A DNA stretch of 50,593 nt from Roseburia sp. (GCA_017549185.1 JAFYVJ010000040.1:1-50593); one strand, 5' to 3'. Positions 17,410-26,479 are shown, counted from the first letter of the stretch. Program-made: numbers and translations. The notes: generated by a model not told the origin, from the letters alone.

Positions 17410-18279
17410 ATGAACGATATTTCAGTAAAAGCTTTGGCGAAAATTAATTTGGGTTTGGATGTACTTAGAAGACGTGAAGATGGTTATCATGATGTATGTA
17501 TGGTAATGCAGACTATTCATTTATATGACCGTTTGGATATTGTGAAAAATCAGTCCGGTCAGATTACAATGGAGACCAATCTGGCTTTTTTGCCAACAAA
17601 TGAGAATAATTTGGTATATAAAGCTGCAAAATTATTATGTGATGAATTCGGTATCAAAGATGGTATTCATGTGAACTTGCAGAAACGTATTCCTGTTGCA
17701 GCGGGTATGGCAGGTGGAAGTACCGATGCAGCAGCAGTTTTATATGGTGTGAATAAGATGTTTGATTTGGGACTTACTACGAGGCAGTTAATGGAGCGCG
17801 GTGTGAAAATCGGTGCTGATGTACCATATTGCATTATGCGAGGTACTGCTTTGGCAGAAGGCATCGGTGAGAAACTGACGCAGTTGTCTCCGATGGTGAA
17901 ATGTCCGATTTTGATAGCGAAACCAGCGATTAATGTGTCCACAAAGTTTGTGTATGAGAATTTGAAGCTGGATACAGTAACACATCCGGATATGCAACAG
18001 TTGGTTGCAGATATTAAAGCGAAGGATTTGCACGGTATTGCAGCACATATGGGTAATGTTTTAGAGTCTGTAACGATTCCGGCATATCCTATTATTGCGG
18101 ATATTAAAGAACATATGATGAATCATGGTGCGGTAGGTGCTATGATGAGCGGAAGCGGTCCTACTGTGTTTGGCTTGTTCGAAGATGAGAAAACAGCAGA
18201 AACTGCATATGAAGCAATCAAAAAGACTGATCTTGCGAAACAGGTATATCTGACTACAGTATATAATACTGTGAGATAA
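17410..18279 (+). CDS. ispE: 4-diphosphocytidyl-2-C-methyl-D-erythritol kinase
   Basis: GHMP-superfamily kinase of about 289 residues, the fourth step of the MEP isoprenoid pathway. ALAKINLGLDVLRRREDGYH (near the N-terminus) is the substrate-binding motif with catalytic Lys, PVAAGMAGGSTDAAA is the GHMP phosphate loop, and MMSGSGPTVFGLF near the C-terminus is the third conserved motif. Start 17410 has AGGTGAG 5-6 nt upstream; the in-frame GTG at 17401 overlaps that site. The downstream GntR gene is 81 nt away and may have its own promoter. Confidence 0.95.
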   Translation: MNDISVKALAKINLGLDVLRRREDGYHDVCMVMQTIHLYDRLDIVKNQSGQITMETNLAFLPTNENNLVYKAAKLLCDEFGIKDGIHVNLQKRIPVAAGMAGGSTDAAAVLYGVNKMFDLGLTTRQLMERGVKIGADVPYCIMRGTALAEGIGEKLTQLSPMVKCPILIAKPAINVSTKFVYENLKLDTVTHPDMQQLVADIKAKDLHGIAAHMGNVLESVTIPAYPIIADIKEHMMNHGAVGAMMSGSGPTVFGLFEDEKTAETAYEAIKKTDLAKQVYLTTVYNTVR

Positions 18280-18360
18280 TGATGAGGGTGCAACAGATTG
18301 TTTCATTAGTAGTTTGGGTGTAAGGATATGGTATAATATAGGATAGGAGATGTAGGTTTT

Positions 18361-19035
18361 ATGACAGATAATTTAACCCTGAATATGGATGCATATCTGC
18401 CACTTCGGGATGTTGTTTTTAATACACTGCGAGAAGCGATTTTAAAAGGCGAATTAAAGCCGGGAGAACGTTTGATGGAATTGCAGCTGGCTTCAAAATT
18501 GGGAGTGAGTCGTACTCCGATTCGAGAGGCCATTCGTATGTTAGAGCAGGAGGGATTGGCAGTTACGGTACCTCGTCGAGGGGCAGAAGTTGCCAAAATG
18601 ACTGAAAAAGACATGCAGGATGTTTTGCAGGTGCGAGAAGCACTAGATAGACTTGCGGCGAGTATAGCATGTGAATGTATTACGAAGGAAGAACTACAGC
18701 GGTTAGAACAGGCCATGTATGATTTTGAAGAGGCAGTTCATACACAGAATATAAAGAGCATCGCGGATACGGATATGGTATTTCATGACCTTATTTACCA
18801 GGCTACAAGGAATCCGAAGCTGGTAATGATTTTAAATAATCTTCGAGAACAGATGTATCGTTATCGTGTAGAGTATCTAAAGGATGAGAAGAATTATCCT
18901 GTTTTATTAAAAGAGCATCGTGAGATTTTTCAAGGATTTGTAGAAAGAAATAAAGAACTGGTGACGGATAGCATGTGTAGACATGTGGAGAACCAGGCGG
19001 TAGCAGTTAAAACCATGATTCGAAATCAAGAATAA
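18361..19035 (+). CDS. GntR-family regulator, FadR/FCD subfamily
   Basis: A 224-residue regulator. The winged-helix DNA-binding domain (about 15-80) contains LREAILKGELKPGERLMELQ and the recognition helix region LGVSRTPIREAIRMLEQEG. The all-helical FCD ligand domain (about 90-215) has VREALDRLAASIA, then D..FH and the paired His residues (KEHREIF and CRHVENQ) that usually bind metal and a small carboxylate. The effector and targets are unknown. A TATAAT box lies at 18332-18337. A strong terminator follows. Confidence 0.9.
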   Translation: MTDNLTLNMDAYLPLRDVVFNTLREAILKGELKPGERLMELQLASKLGVSRTPIREAIRMLEQEGLAVTVPRRGAEVAKMTEKDMQDVLQVREALDRLAASIACECITKEELQRLEQAMYDFEEAVHTQNIKSIADTDMVFHDLIYQATRNPKLVMILNNLREQMYRYRVEYLKDEKNYPVLLKEHREIFQGFVERNKELVTDSMCRHVENQAVAVKTMIRNQE

Positions 19036-19058
19036 AAGAATAGTGAATAAGAAATACT

Positions 19059-19090
19059 AAAAAAGGATAGGCAAACGCCTATCCTTTTTT
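19059..19090 (+). terminator. Rho-independent terminator after the GntR gene
   Basis: AAAAAGGATAGGC and GCCTATCCTTTTTT form a perfect stem with a short loop. It is followed at once by a second hairpin (GTTAACGCA... TGCGTTAAC, 19092-19122) in the leader of the germination genes. Confidence 0.88.
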
Positions 19091-19148
19091 GTTAACGCAC
19101 AGGAATTTCCTATGCGTTAACAGCACTGTGTGCATAGGAGACAGAATC

Positions 19149-20654
19149 ATGATAAAAACAAATATATCGAAGCGGATAAAATTCAATATAGACCAGATGG
19201 AGAAGGCTTTTTTTGATTGCGCAGATTTGAAGAAGAAACCAATGAAGTTTGGAAAGAATCAGGATGTGGATGCATATTTGATTTATATTGAAGTAACGGT
19301 AGATACGACGATTTCTGTACTTGGTCAGACACTGCGGTTTTTAAATGAAAAAGATAGGCAGGAGATATTGTCAATATTGTATCATAATGCATTGGCAATT
19401 CCGGATGCGACCTTTTTTGAGACGATTGAGGAGGCGATAGATGGGGTACTGACAGGAGAAGCGATTCTTTTCGTAGATGGATTTGATAAAGCATTGAAAA
19501 TCCCAGATGGAGGATATCCTTCTATGGGAATTTCAGAAACAGACTCAGAAAAAGTGGTACGGGGTTCTAACGAAGGATTATGTGATTCTGTAAAACAGAA
19601 CGCGGCTTTAATAAGACGGAGAATCCGCTCTCCTAAGGTAAAGGCGAAGCAGTTAAAAATAGGTGTGAGATCGAATACAAATGTCTATGTGATGTATATT
19701 GAGGATTTAGCCAAAACGGAACTTGTAAAGGAGATTGAAAAGCGGTTAAAAAATTTTGAGATAGATGGTGTATTAGACAGCGGTATTTTAGAACAACTTG
19801 CAGAAAAGGACTGGTATTCGCCTTTTCCGCAATTCCAGACTACCGAACGGGTAGACAGGGCAAGTATGGCGTTGTTAGAAGGAAGAGTGGTTGTATTATC
19901 CGATAACTCTCCGGTGGGTTTACTATTGCCTACGGATTATAATTCATTTATTAAAACGAGCGATGATTACTATAATCGATGGGAGATTGCTACATTTGCG
20001 AGAATGATTCGCTACGTGGCATCCTTTTTTGCATTGACACTGCCTGGATTTTATCTGGCAGTTACAAATTACCATACACAGATTCTGCCAACGTCTTTGT
20101 TGTTGTCGTTTGCCAAAGCTAGACAGGGGGTGCCTTTTCCGGCAGTATTCGAAGTGATTTTAATGGAGCTTGCTTTTGAGCTGCTTCGCGAGGCTGGAGT
20201 ACGGATACCGGGGAATATAGGAAGCACCATTGGCATCGTAGGTGGTTTGATTATTGGTCAGGCGGCAGTAGAAGCAAATCTGGTAAGTCCGATTGTGGTG
20301 ATTGTGGTAGCGTTCACTGCATTGTGCTCGTTTGCTGTGCCAAATGAAGAATTTGCGACGGCATTTCGGTTACTTAAGTTTGTATTGATTGGACTTAGTG
20401 CAGGGCTGGGATATTTTGGTATGTTGATTGGCTTATTGGGTATTTTAATCCATTTATCTCATTTGACTAGTTTTGGAAATCCGTACCTGTCACCATTCGT
20501 AGGGGCAGATTTGAATCATTATCAGGATGAACGGGATGTACTGTGGCGTATGCCTCTTCGTTATCTGAGAAAACGGCCAATTTATGCGAATGAGAAGGAA
20601 CGGACAAGGCTGGAATTTAAGACGGAGGAAAAGGGAAATGTTTGCGACAAATAA
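19149..20654 (+). CDS. Spore germinant receptor A subunit (GerA/GerKA family)
   Basis: About 501 residues, the usual length for the family. The hydrophilic N-terminal domain (1-290) contains VDAYLIYIEVTVDTT and the paired DGFDKAL and EGRVVVLSDNSP segments. The C-terminal half has about five TM helices with TLPGFYLAVTNYHTQILPTS, PFPAVFEVILMELAFELLRE and PGNIGSTIGIVGGLIIGQAA, all diagnostic of GerA. It sits in the spore inner membrane and triggers germination with B and C partners. AGGAG lies 8 nt before 19149, so the earlier ATG at 19089 inside the terminator is rejected. Its 3' end overlaps the fused B-C gene by 17 nt. Confidence 0.93.
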   Translation: MIKTNISKRIKFNIDQMEKAFFDCADLKKKPMKFGKNQDVDAYLIYIEVTVDTTISVLGQTLRFLNEKDRQEILSILYHNALAIPDATFFETIEEAIDGVLTGEAILFVDGFDKALKIPDGGYPSMGISETDSEKVVRGSNEGLCDSVKQNAALIRRRIRSPKVKAKQLKIGVRSNTNVYVMYIEDLAKTELVKEIEKRLKNFEIDGVLDSGILEQLAEKDWYSPFPQFQTTERVDRASMALLEGRVVVLSDNSPVGLLLPTDYNSFIKTSDDYYNRWEIATFARMIRYVASFFALTLPGFYLAVTNYHTQILPTSLLLSFAKARQGVPFPAVFEVILMELAFELLREAGVRIPGNIGSTIGIVGGLIIGQAAVEANLVSPIVVIVVAFTALCSFAVPNEEFATAFRLLKFVLIGLSAGLGYFGMLIGLLGILIHLSHLTSFGNPYLSPFVGADLNHYQDERDVLWRMPLRYLRKRPIYANEKERTRLEFKTEEKGNVCDK

Positions 20655-22614
20655 TCAGATATCTGGCAGACAGACAGCAAGACTGTTGCTGTTTGATATG
20701 CTTGGCTATAGTGCATTGCTGATTCCGGCAGAATTGGCGAGGACTGCAGGCAGGTCAGGTGTTTTTTCTATAATATTTGGCGTGTTGGCTGGATTCATAT
20801 ATTTAAGGTTATTAAAAAAGCTCATTTGCCGGATGGATGGGAGTTATAGCGAGTGTCTTAGAAAATGTTTTGGCAGTATAGGGGGGAATCTGGTAAAAGC
20901 AGGTTATAGTATCTATTTTCTTTTGCTGGCAGGCAGAGTGGCTGCAATATTGGGTGAACTAGTGGTAAGTGAGCTACTGGAAAAACAGTTTCGTGTCATT
21001 ATATTTCTTATCATGGTGTTGGTATATTATGGCGTGTCTGGAGGGATTGAAGGCAGAGCACGGATATATGAAATATTGTTTTGGATTTTGTTGATTCCTT
21101 TGTTTGTGATGATGTTATTTGCACTACCGGGGGTAGATACTGATTATTGGCTTCCTGTGATGCTAGAAAATACGTTTACAATTTTACAGGGGAGCTATCG
21201 GGTGTTTTTATGTATATCAGTTTTATTTTTGGTACCATTTGTGTCTGAGTATGTCAAAGAGAAAGAGCAAGTGTATGATAGTGCAAAACGGGCTTTAATG
21301 TGGACAGGGGGCATTCTGGCGGCACTTTACTTGATTTTGCTTGGGTTGTTTGGAAAGAATGCATTGGGGACATTAGACTATCCGGTAGTAACTATGATGA
21401 GTCGGATTCAGATAACTGGAGGTTTTTTGAAAAGAACAGATACATTTATGTTTGGTATCTGGTTTTTTACATTGTATGCGTTGTTGAACAGCATGGTTTT
21501 TTTTGCAGAAAAGCTGTGGTCACATGGAAAAGGGCGGAGAAATGTCTGGTTATTGGGAGAAATACTAGTGGTGTATTTGCTGGCAAATACTTTTTATTAT
21601 TCGGAGGGATTTAAGATGTTGTGTGAGAAATTCTTTTACTACGTTGGAACACCATTCATAGTGATTGTACCGGTATTGCTCTGCTTTTTATTAAGTGGTT
21701 GTGCTTCTACAGAGTTAGAAAACAGAGAGTTTCCAACGATTCTAACGGTAGCGGCAGAGTCTGATTTTACCAGAGAATGGTTGGATGGTCTGCAGGAAGG
21801 GACAAAAAAGGTGGACTATAATCATTTGAAAGTAATATTGGTCGAACGTGGATTTTTAGAAAACGAAGAGTCTATGGCGGAAATGCTGGGTGTTTTAAAA
21901 GATGATAAGAATGTACCGTTAAATGCTTATGTGGTAACGACGGAGAAACTTAAAGAATTAAAAGAGGGTGAAAAAGAATTAGAAAAACCGTTGGGAGATT
22001 ATTTGGAGGAGTTACTAGAACATGCAGATACGATGAAAAAAGAAACTTATCCAACGATTGGTTTGCTTTATCAGGAAGCAGAAAACCGAATGGAAACAAT
22101 ATATATTCCGACTATTGATATGGTAGAAAAAAAGCCGGAGATTACTTCTTACGAGGTATATAAGCGTGGGGCCGCAGTGGGACAAGTGAGCAGTGATGTG
22201 GCGTTATTATCTTTTTTTGTCGGAAATCAGATGAAGGAGTATGTGTTACAACTAGATGTGAATAATTATGTGCGGTTGTCGAATGCACGAAATGAGATTG
22301 TTATTCATGAGGTGCGGGAAAATTCTGGTCTTTTAAAAAAGCAGGTGAAAGTAGAAATAGAGTGTGATGGAAAAATACTGCGACATGTCTATGATGTCGA
22401 ACAGGAAAACGTGGAGGAATGGTTAGAGGCACAGATAAAAGATTATATGAATAAAAAGGCGGCAAAGGCATTGGAGAGTGGAATAGATATCACAAACAGC
22501 TTTAAAAAACTAGGCAAAGAAAGGGAGTGGTATTTATACTACACGCAGTCTCCAAATTTTTATGAGCAGGATATAGAGATTATTTTTGATATAGATATTG
22601 ATTGGATTGATTAA
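20638..22614 (+). CDS. Fused germinant receptor B-C protein (GerB permease + GerC lipoprotein)
   Basis: One continuous frame of about 658 residues. Residues 1-354 form an APC-like permease with nine to ten TM helices, opening with SGRQTARLLLFDMLGYSALL as in GerB/Spore_permease proteins. The last TM segment runs straight into LLSGC, a lipobox with Cys at residue 355 (codon 21700). Residues 356-658 match GerC: ELENREFPTILTVA after the Cys, and a C-terminal nutrient-receptor domain with VGQVSSDVALLSFF and a helical EEWLEAQIKDYMNKKAAKAL. B and C subunits are normally separate genes. Here the final TM helix seems to double as the GerC signal anchor. The start overlaps the A-subunit stop, with GGAGG 10 nt upstream. 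Confidence 0.85.
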   Translation: MFATNNQISGRQTARLLLFDMLGYSALLIPAELARTAGRSGVFSIIFGVLAGFIYLRLLKKLICRMDGSYSECLRKCFGSIGGNLVKAGYSIYFLLLAGRVAAILGELVVSELLEKQFRVIIFLIMVLVYYGVSGGIEGRARIYEILFWILLIPLFVMMLFALPGVDTDYWLPVMLENTFTILQGSYRVFLCISVLFLVPFVSEYVKEKEQVYDSAKRALMWTGGILAALYLILLGLFGKNALGTLDYPVVTMMSRIQITGGFLKRTDTFMFGIWFFTLYALLNSMVFFAEKLWSHGKGRRNVWLLGEILVVYLLANTFYYSEGFKMLCEKFFYYVGTPFIVIVPVLLCFLLSGCASTELENREFPTILTVAAESDFTREWLDGLQEGTKKVDYNHLKVILVERGFLENEESMAEMLGVLKDDKNVPLNAYVVTTEKLKELKEGEKELEKPLGDYLEELLEHADTMKKETYPTIGLLYQEAENRMETIYIPTIDMVEKKPEITSYEVYKRGAAVGQVSSDVALLSFFVGNQMKEYVLQLDVNNYVRLSNARNEIVIHEVRENSGLLKKQVKVEIECDGKILRHVYDVEQENVEEWLEAQIKDYMNKKAAKALESGIDITNSFKKLGKEREWYLYYTQSPNFYEQDIEIIFDIDIDWID

Positions 22615-22708
22615 AACAAGAAAACACTGGTAATACTGATTTTGTGTAACAGAAATGTGGCGTGGGCTGAACTGTTATAATTTTATAATGAAAGAATGAG
22701 GAAAAATA

Positions 22709-23317
22709 ATGAAACAGGTTACCAGATACATAATAACAGGAATAATTGTAACAATGCTTTTGCTTACGGGGATGGGATGTAAAAAACAGTATCAGTTACA
22801 GCAGCAACTGGCAGAAAAAGTATTGCGATTTCATGTGCTGGCAAATAGTGATTCCATAGATGATCAGAATTTAAAATTAGCAGTAAGAGATGCCGTAGGT
22901 GGGTTTATGCAGGAAAAGACGAGGAATCTGGAATCTAAAACGGCATGTGAAAATATGGTAATAGAGCAGATATCAGAAATTGAGGATGTAGCAGAGCAGG
23001 TGATAAAAGAAGCCGGTTATTCTTACGAAGTTCACGCAGAACTGAAAAAATGTAAATTTCCGATAAAGACTTATGGGGATTATACGTTCCCGGCAGGGAA
23101 GTACGATGCCTTAAAGGTTACGATAGGAAAAGGAAGAGGTCAGAATTGGTGGTGTGTTATGTATCCTAATATGTGTTTTGAAAATAGCATGTATGAGGTA
23201 GTGAATGAAGAATCAGAAGAAAATTTACGGGCAGTTTTGGATGAAGAGGAGTATCAGGCAGTTTTAAATTCGGGAAAGTATGAGGTGCGATTTTGGTTGT
23301 TGGAGATTTTTCGATAA
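22709..23317 (+). CDS. spoIIR: Stage II sporulation protein R
   Basis: A 202-residue secreted signalling protein. An N-terminal hydrophobic segment (about 6-24) exports it to the space between forespore and mother cell, where it activates the SpoIIGA protease that matures pro-sigma E. Family signatures are LRFHVLANSDSIDDQNLKL (about 43-61), KTYGDYTFPAGKYDALKVTI and GQNWWCVMYPNMCF. In B. subtilis spoIIR is under sigma F, whose operon is also in this window. A TATAATTTTATAATG stretch precedes the gene but I could not assign a sigma-F promoter. AGGAA precedes the ATG. Confidence 0.93.
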   Translation: MKQVTRYIITGIIVTMLLLTGMGCKKQYQLQQQLAEKVLRFHVLANSDSIDDQNLKLAVRDAVGGFMQEKTRNLESKTACENMVIEQISEIEDVAEQVIKEAGYSYEVHAELKKCKFPIKTYGDYTFPAGKYDALKVTIGKGRGQNWWCVMYPNMCFENSMYEVVNEESEENLRAVLDEEEYQAVLNSGKYEVRFWLLEIFR

Positions 23318-23363
23318 AAGAAGTCCTTGCGAAGTTGACAGAAAGCAGTTAATATATCATAGG

Positions 23364-23453
23364 TGTGGGTTCGCATTTTGCTTCGCAAAACAAGGAGGAT
23401 AAATCCTCTGCTCACCAGTGGGTTCGCATTTTGTTTTACAAAACAAGGAGGAT
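23364..23453 (+). repeat. Tandem hairpin repeats in front of a ribosome binding site (copies 2 and 3)
   Basis: Two copies of GTGGGTTCGCATTTTG, then a short loop, CAAAACAAGGAGGAT, at 23364-23400 and 23417-23453. Each has a TTTTG/CAAAA hairpin just before an AAGGAGG sequence. The AGGAGGAT of the first copy can pair with ATCCTCT at 23402-23408, sequestering that copy. The second AAGGAGG (23445-23451) is the real ribosome site of the next gene. A third copy lies at 4811-4863. Confidence 0.7.
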
Positions 23454-23456
23454 ATG

Positions 23457-23900
23457 ATGACAAAAGATGTACTTGTAAAAATCAGTGGACTTCAGTTCGC
23501 GGGGGAAGAAGATAATGATTCCATTGAAGTGATTACTGCTGGAACTTATTATAAAAAGAATAATAAACATTATGTGTTATATGATGAAGTGATGGAAGGG
23601 AGTACCGAAATTACTAAAAATGTGATAAAAATCGGTACGGATTCCATGGAAGTTACTAGGAAAGGTCCTGCTTCTGTACATATGGTGTTTGAAAAGGATA
23701 AAAAGAATGTGTCTTATTATCGGACACCATTCGGCAATCTTCTGATTGGTATTGATGCAAAATCGATTCAAGTGGATGAAAGTGATTTGGATATTAACGT
23801 GAAGGTAAATTATGGACTTGAGATAAATTATGAGCATGTTGCAGAGTGTCACATTACAGTAGATGTGAAATCAAAGGAAGCCAAAGATTTTAAATTATAA
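23457..23900 (+). CDS. DUF1934 family protein
   Basis: A small cytosolic protein of 147 residues with a predicted beta-barrel (calycin-like) fold. Recognised by VLVKISGLQF near the N-terminus, EGSTEITKNVIKIGTDSMEV and the late VKVNYGLEINYEHVAECHIT strands. The role is unknown. Two ATGs in a row occur at 23454 and 23457; the second has the better 5-nt spacing from AAGGAGG. It converges on the minus-strand small gene across a shared terminator. Confidence 0.8.
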   Translation: MTKDVLVKISGLQFAGEEDNDSIEVITAGTYYKKNNKHYVLYDEVMEGSTEITKNVIKIGTDSMEVTRKGPASVHMVFEKDKKNVSYYRTPFGNLLIGIDAKSIQVDESDLDINVKVNYGLEINYEHVAECHITVDVKSKEAKDFKL

Positions 23901-23904
23901 AAAG

Positions 23905-23949
23905 AAAGCCTTTAAACCAACGATGAAAATTATGGGTTTAAAGGCTTTT
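23905..23949. terminator. Bidirectional terminator
   Basis: AAAGCCTTTAAACC and GGGTTTAAAGGCTTTT form a stem of about 13 bp between convergent genes. Confidence 0.82.
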
Positions 23950-23953
23950 AACT

Positions 23954-24166
23954 TTAGAGGCTATCTATTTTTTCCTGAATGATAGATTTTTCAGTATCAC
24001 TGAGAGCAGTGTGATGGCAATATTTTCGGAAAGGGCAGTCATCTTTTTTGCATTGCTTCTTGTCACGGCATTTAATAGCAGGAATGAGCATAAAAATACC
24101 TTTTCTTAGCATGAAGATCCAGCTAATCCCATATACGGTTGCTAGTAGTTTGAAAAAAATGTTCAT
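23954..24166 (-). CDS. Small Cys-rich membrane protein, function unknown
   Basis: This protein has 70 residues. Residues 1-30 are hydrophobic (one or two short TM segments). They are followed by a basic cysteine cluster, CRDKKQCKKDDCPFRKYC, with four Cys spaced like a metal or redox site, and a helical tail. The paired cysteines and the shared terminator suggest a real gene. The ribosome site is weak. I do not recognise the family. Confidence 0.55.
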   Translation of the reverse strand: MNIFFKLLATVYGISWIFMLRKGIFMLIPAIKCRDKKQCKKDDCPFRKYCHHTALSDTEKSIIQEKIDSL

Positions 24167-24225
24167 TAGTCATCTTTTTTATTTGAATAATCTTTCTACA
24201 AGTGTCTGATAAAATCCTACATCAA

Positions 24226-24276
24226 ATTGCACCAAAATGCAATAGATAAATGTGTAAATAACATAGAATTATTGCA
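24226..24276 (+). promoter_or_regulatory. Candidate operator of the XRE regulator
   Basis: ATTGCA (24226-24231) and TGCAAT (24238-24243) form an inverted repeat with a 6-nt spacer. A third half-site, ATTGCA, lies at 24271-24276, close to the start codon at 24290. The layout suggests autoregulation by the downstream helix-turn-helix protein. Confidence 0.45.
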
Positions 24277-24289
24277 CGAGGTGTGAAAA

Positions 24290-24544
24290 ATGAAGCGAAC
24301 AGATACAGAGTTTAGAGTCATACAGATTAAAGATAAAAATATAGGAAGTTCCATTCGAAAGATTAGAGAGGAACAGAAGATAAGACAGACGGATATTGTA
24401 AAACAGTTGCAGTTAAGAGGTGTAGATATCTCTATTTATTCTTATAATAGAATTGAGAAGGGTACACAGAATCCGACGGTATCTTGTCTGATTGGATTGT
24501 GTGATATACTAAAGTGTGATATGAATCAGATCTTTTTTGATTAA
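24290..24544 (+). CDS. XRE-type helix-turn-helix regulator
   Basis: An 84-residue single-domain DNA-binding protein. The helix-turn-helix covers about residues 20-78 (GSSIRKIREEQKIRQTDIVK, then SYNRIEKGTQNPTVSCLIGL). No effector domain is present. GAGGTG precedes the ATG, and an inverted repeat upstream may be its own operator. A strong terminator follows, so it is monocistronic. Confidence 0.82.
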   Translation: MKRTDTEFRVIQIKDKNIGSSIRKIREEQKIRQTDIVKQLQLRGVDISIYSYNRIEKGTQNPTVSCLIGLCDILKCDMNQIFFD

Positions 24545-24585
24545 GAAATAAAAACCCCCACCATACCGGTGAGGGTTTTATTTCT
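24544..24585. terminator. Bidirectional terminator
   Basis: AGAAATAAAA...CCCCCACC and GGTGAGGG...TTTTATTTCT form a long stem around a short loop, between convergent genes. Confidence 0.85.
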
Positions 24586-24591
24586 TATGTA

Positions 24592-25092
24592 TTATTTTTT
24601 CTTTTTATCAGATGTGTTCTTTGATGCTTCTGCGGCTTCAGAGCTCAATTTGTTATATTTCTTTTTTAATTTAGCTCTCCAAGTTAATTTTTCCGGTTTC
24701 TCTAACGCACCACGAACTCCTGTTACTTTTGTGATGTAAAGGCCGCTGACAGTTGCTTTTACTTCTTTTTTTAATGGAATCATATCAAAAACAGTTTCGT
24801 CTGCGATTAATGTCATAATCTTTGGTCCGACTTTGGCTTTTACGATTGGGAGTTTTGACCAACGCATCATTTTTGGTGTCTGATCAATCACCGCCTGTGG
24901 AAGACCGGAATCTTTAATCTTCAAACGTTTCTTGTCAATGATAAGCATTGGAACGACCTGAGCAACGGCTGCCATCTGAGAGTCCTGTTCTTCTTTACGT
25001 TTCTGAGCTTTCTTACCAAGAAAATATAATGCAATCATGGCAGCAATCAATACTACCAAAACTACTAATAATACAATTTGTCCTGTTGTCAC
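24592..25092 (-). CDS. Single-pass membrane protein with cytosolic domain, unknown
   Basis: The 166-residue protein has one N-terminal TM helix (about 5-24, VLLVVLVVLIAAMIALYFLG) followed by a basic stop-transfer sequence. The rest is a basic, probably cytosolic domain with the short beta motifs PIVKAKVGPKIMTLIADE and KKEVKATVSGLYITKVTGVR, and a Lys/Ser/Ala-rich tail. AGGAGG lies before the start. It looks like a conserved clostridial hypothetical protein, but I can assign no function. Confidence 0.65.
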   Translation of the reverse strand: MTTGQIVLLVVLVVLIAAMIALYFLGKKAQKRKEEQDSQMAAVAQVVPMLIIDKKRLKIKDSGLPQAVIDQTPKMMRWSKLPIVKAKVGPKIMTLIADETVFDMIPLKKEVKATVSGLYITKVTGVRGALEKPEKLTWRAKLKKKYNKLSSEAAEASKNTSDKKKK

Positions 25093-25262
25093 GATAAAAA
25101 CCTCCTAAAATGCGATTCGACATATATTGTAGCATTGATTTTGGTAAAAAGCAATGTGAATTTATTGTGAACTCGGCTAAAATCCCTTTATTTTTATGAA
25201 AAACTGTGGTATGTTAATAGGGATTTGCAAATTTTGTGTATTTAGAAAGTAGAGAGGGAAAT

Positions 25263-26474
25263 ATGAAAAAGAGATTATTGGCATTTTTATTGTGCATGAC
25301 AACGGTATTAAGTATGACAGCATGTGGATCTGACAAAAACGTAGCAGAGGATACAGAAAGTCCTTCGACAGAAGTTATGACGTCGACAACAGGTTTGGCA
25401 AAATATGAGTTTAACTATGCAGATTATGTGACATTGGCAGATTATAGTGCAATTCCGATTGAATTGGCAGAGACATATGAAGTAACTGATGAGGATGTGG
25501 AGACTTATCTTTTAGAGTGGTTTGAATATTACGGACCATTTTATACAGCAGATGAGACAAAGACGGTTGTTGCAGAAGGTGATATCGTTAATGTTGACTA
25601 TGTAGGTAAGTTAGATGGTGTGGCATTTGATGGTGGAACAGCACCAAATCAGAATATTGACGTATCAGGGAATTGTGCAGCAGGAGGAGGTACATCTTAT
25701 ATTGATGGTTTTACAGCAGGACTTCTCGGTGCACAGGTAGGTACAGAAGTAGACTGTGACGTAACATTTCCAGAGAATTACGGAGCTACTGATTTGGCAG
25801 GGAAAGCGGTAGTGTTTACGTTTACAGTAAATTCTATCCAGAGAGAAATGTCATTTGAAGAAATCGATGATGAGTTTGCTAAGGTAAATGCCGGTGCAGA
25901 GTCAAAAGAAGCAATGTACGAAATGGTTCGTAAAGGTATGGAAGAAGAGAATGTCTATTACAAAATGGAAGATAGTACCAAGGAGATTCAGCAGTATTTA
26001 CTTGATAACTGTACAGTAGAGATTCCAGCAGATTATTTTGCAGATAGATTAGAAGGATATCGCAATATGTTCATTAATCAGTTCTGTGAAGGTGATGAAT
26101 CTAAATTAGAAGAAGTTTTAAGTACAGAGTATCAGATGACATTAGAACAGGCAGAAGAATCATGGAAAGAAGTAGTTACAACAGAAGTTAAGACAGAATT
26201 CATTTTAGGTGCCATTGCACGTGAAATGGGTGTAGAATTAGATACAGACAGATATGAATCAGAACTTTCTGAGTACGTTGCTTACTATGGTTTAGAGTCT
26301 GCGGATCAGCTTTTTGAGTCTTATGGATATGGTGATGTAGTATTTGGTGAGAAACGTATGAAAGAAATGCATCTTCAGAGCGATGTTCTTGAAAAATTGA
26401 CAGAGACAGCGATTGTTACAATTGCAGAACCAGTAGAAGAAACAGTAGAGTCTACAGAAATGGTTTCTGAATAA
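25263..26474 (+). CDS. FKBP-type peptidyl-prolyl isomerase lipoprotein (trigger-factor-like)
   Basis: A surface lipoprotein of about 403 residues. The signal peptide ends in MTAC, giving a lipidated Cys21. Residues about 95-195 form an FKBP domain: EGDIVNVDYVGKLDGVAFDG, then SYIDGFTAGLLGAQVGTEVD, and VVFTFTVNSIQ. Residues about 200-385 are helical and resemble the trigger-factor C-terminal chaperone arms. The probable role is folding of secreted proteins, like PrsA. The start at 25263 has GAGAGGG upstream and begins a clean signal peptide. Confidence 0.85.
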   Translation: MKKRLLAFLLCMTTVLSMTACGSDKNVAEDTESPSTEVMTSTTGLAKYEFNYADYVTLADYSAIPIELAETYEVTDEDVETYLLEWFEYYGPFYTADETKTVVAEGDIVNVDYVGKLDGVAFDGGTAPNQNIDVSGNCAAGGGTSYIDGFTAGLLGAQVGTEVDCDVTFPENYGATDLAGKAVVFTFTVNSIQREMSFEEIDDEFAKVNAGAESKEAMYEMVRKGMEEENVYYKMEDSTKEIQQYLLDNCTVEIPADYFADRLEGYRNMFINQFCEGDESKLEEVLSTEYQMTLEQAEESWKEVVTTEVKTEFILGAIAREMGVELDTDRYESELSEYVAYYGLESADQLFESYGYGDVVFGEKRMKEMHLQSDVLEKLTETAIVTIAEPVEETVESTEMVSE

Positions 26475-26479
26475 AAAGA

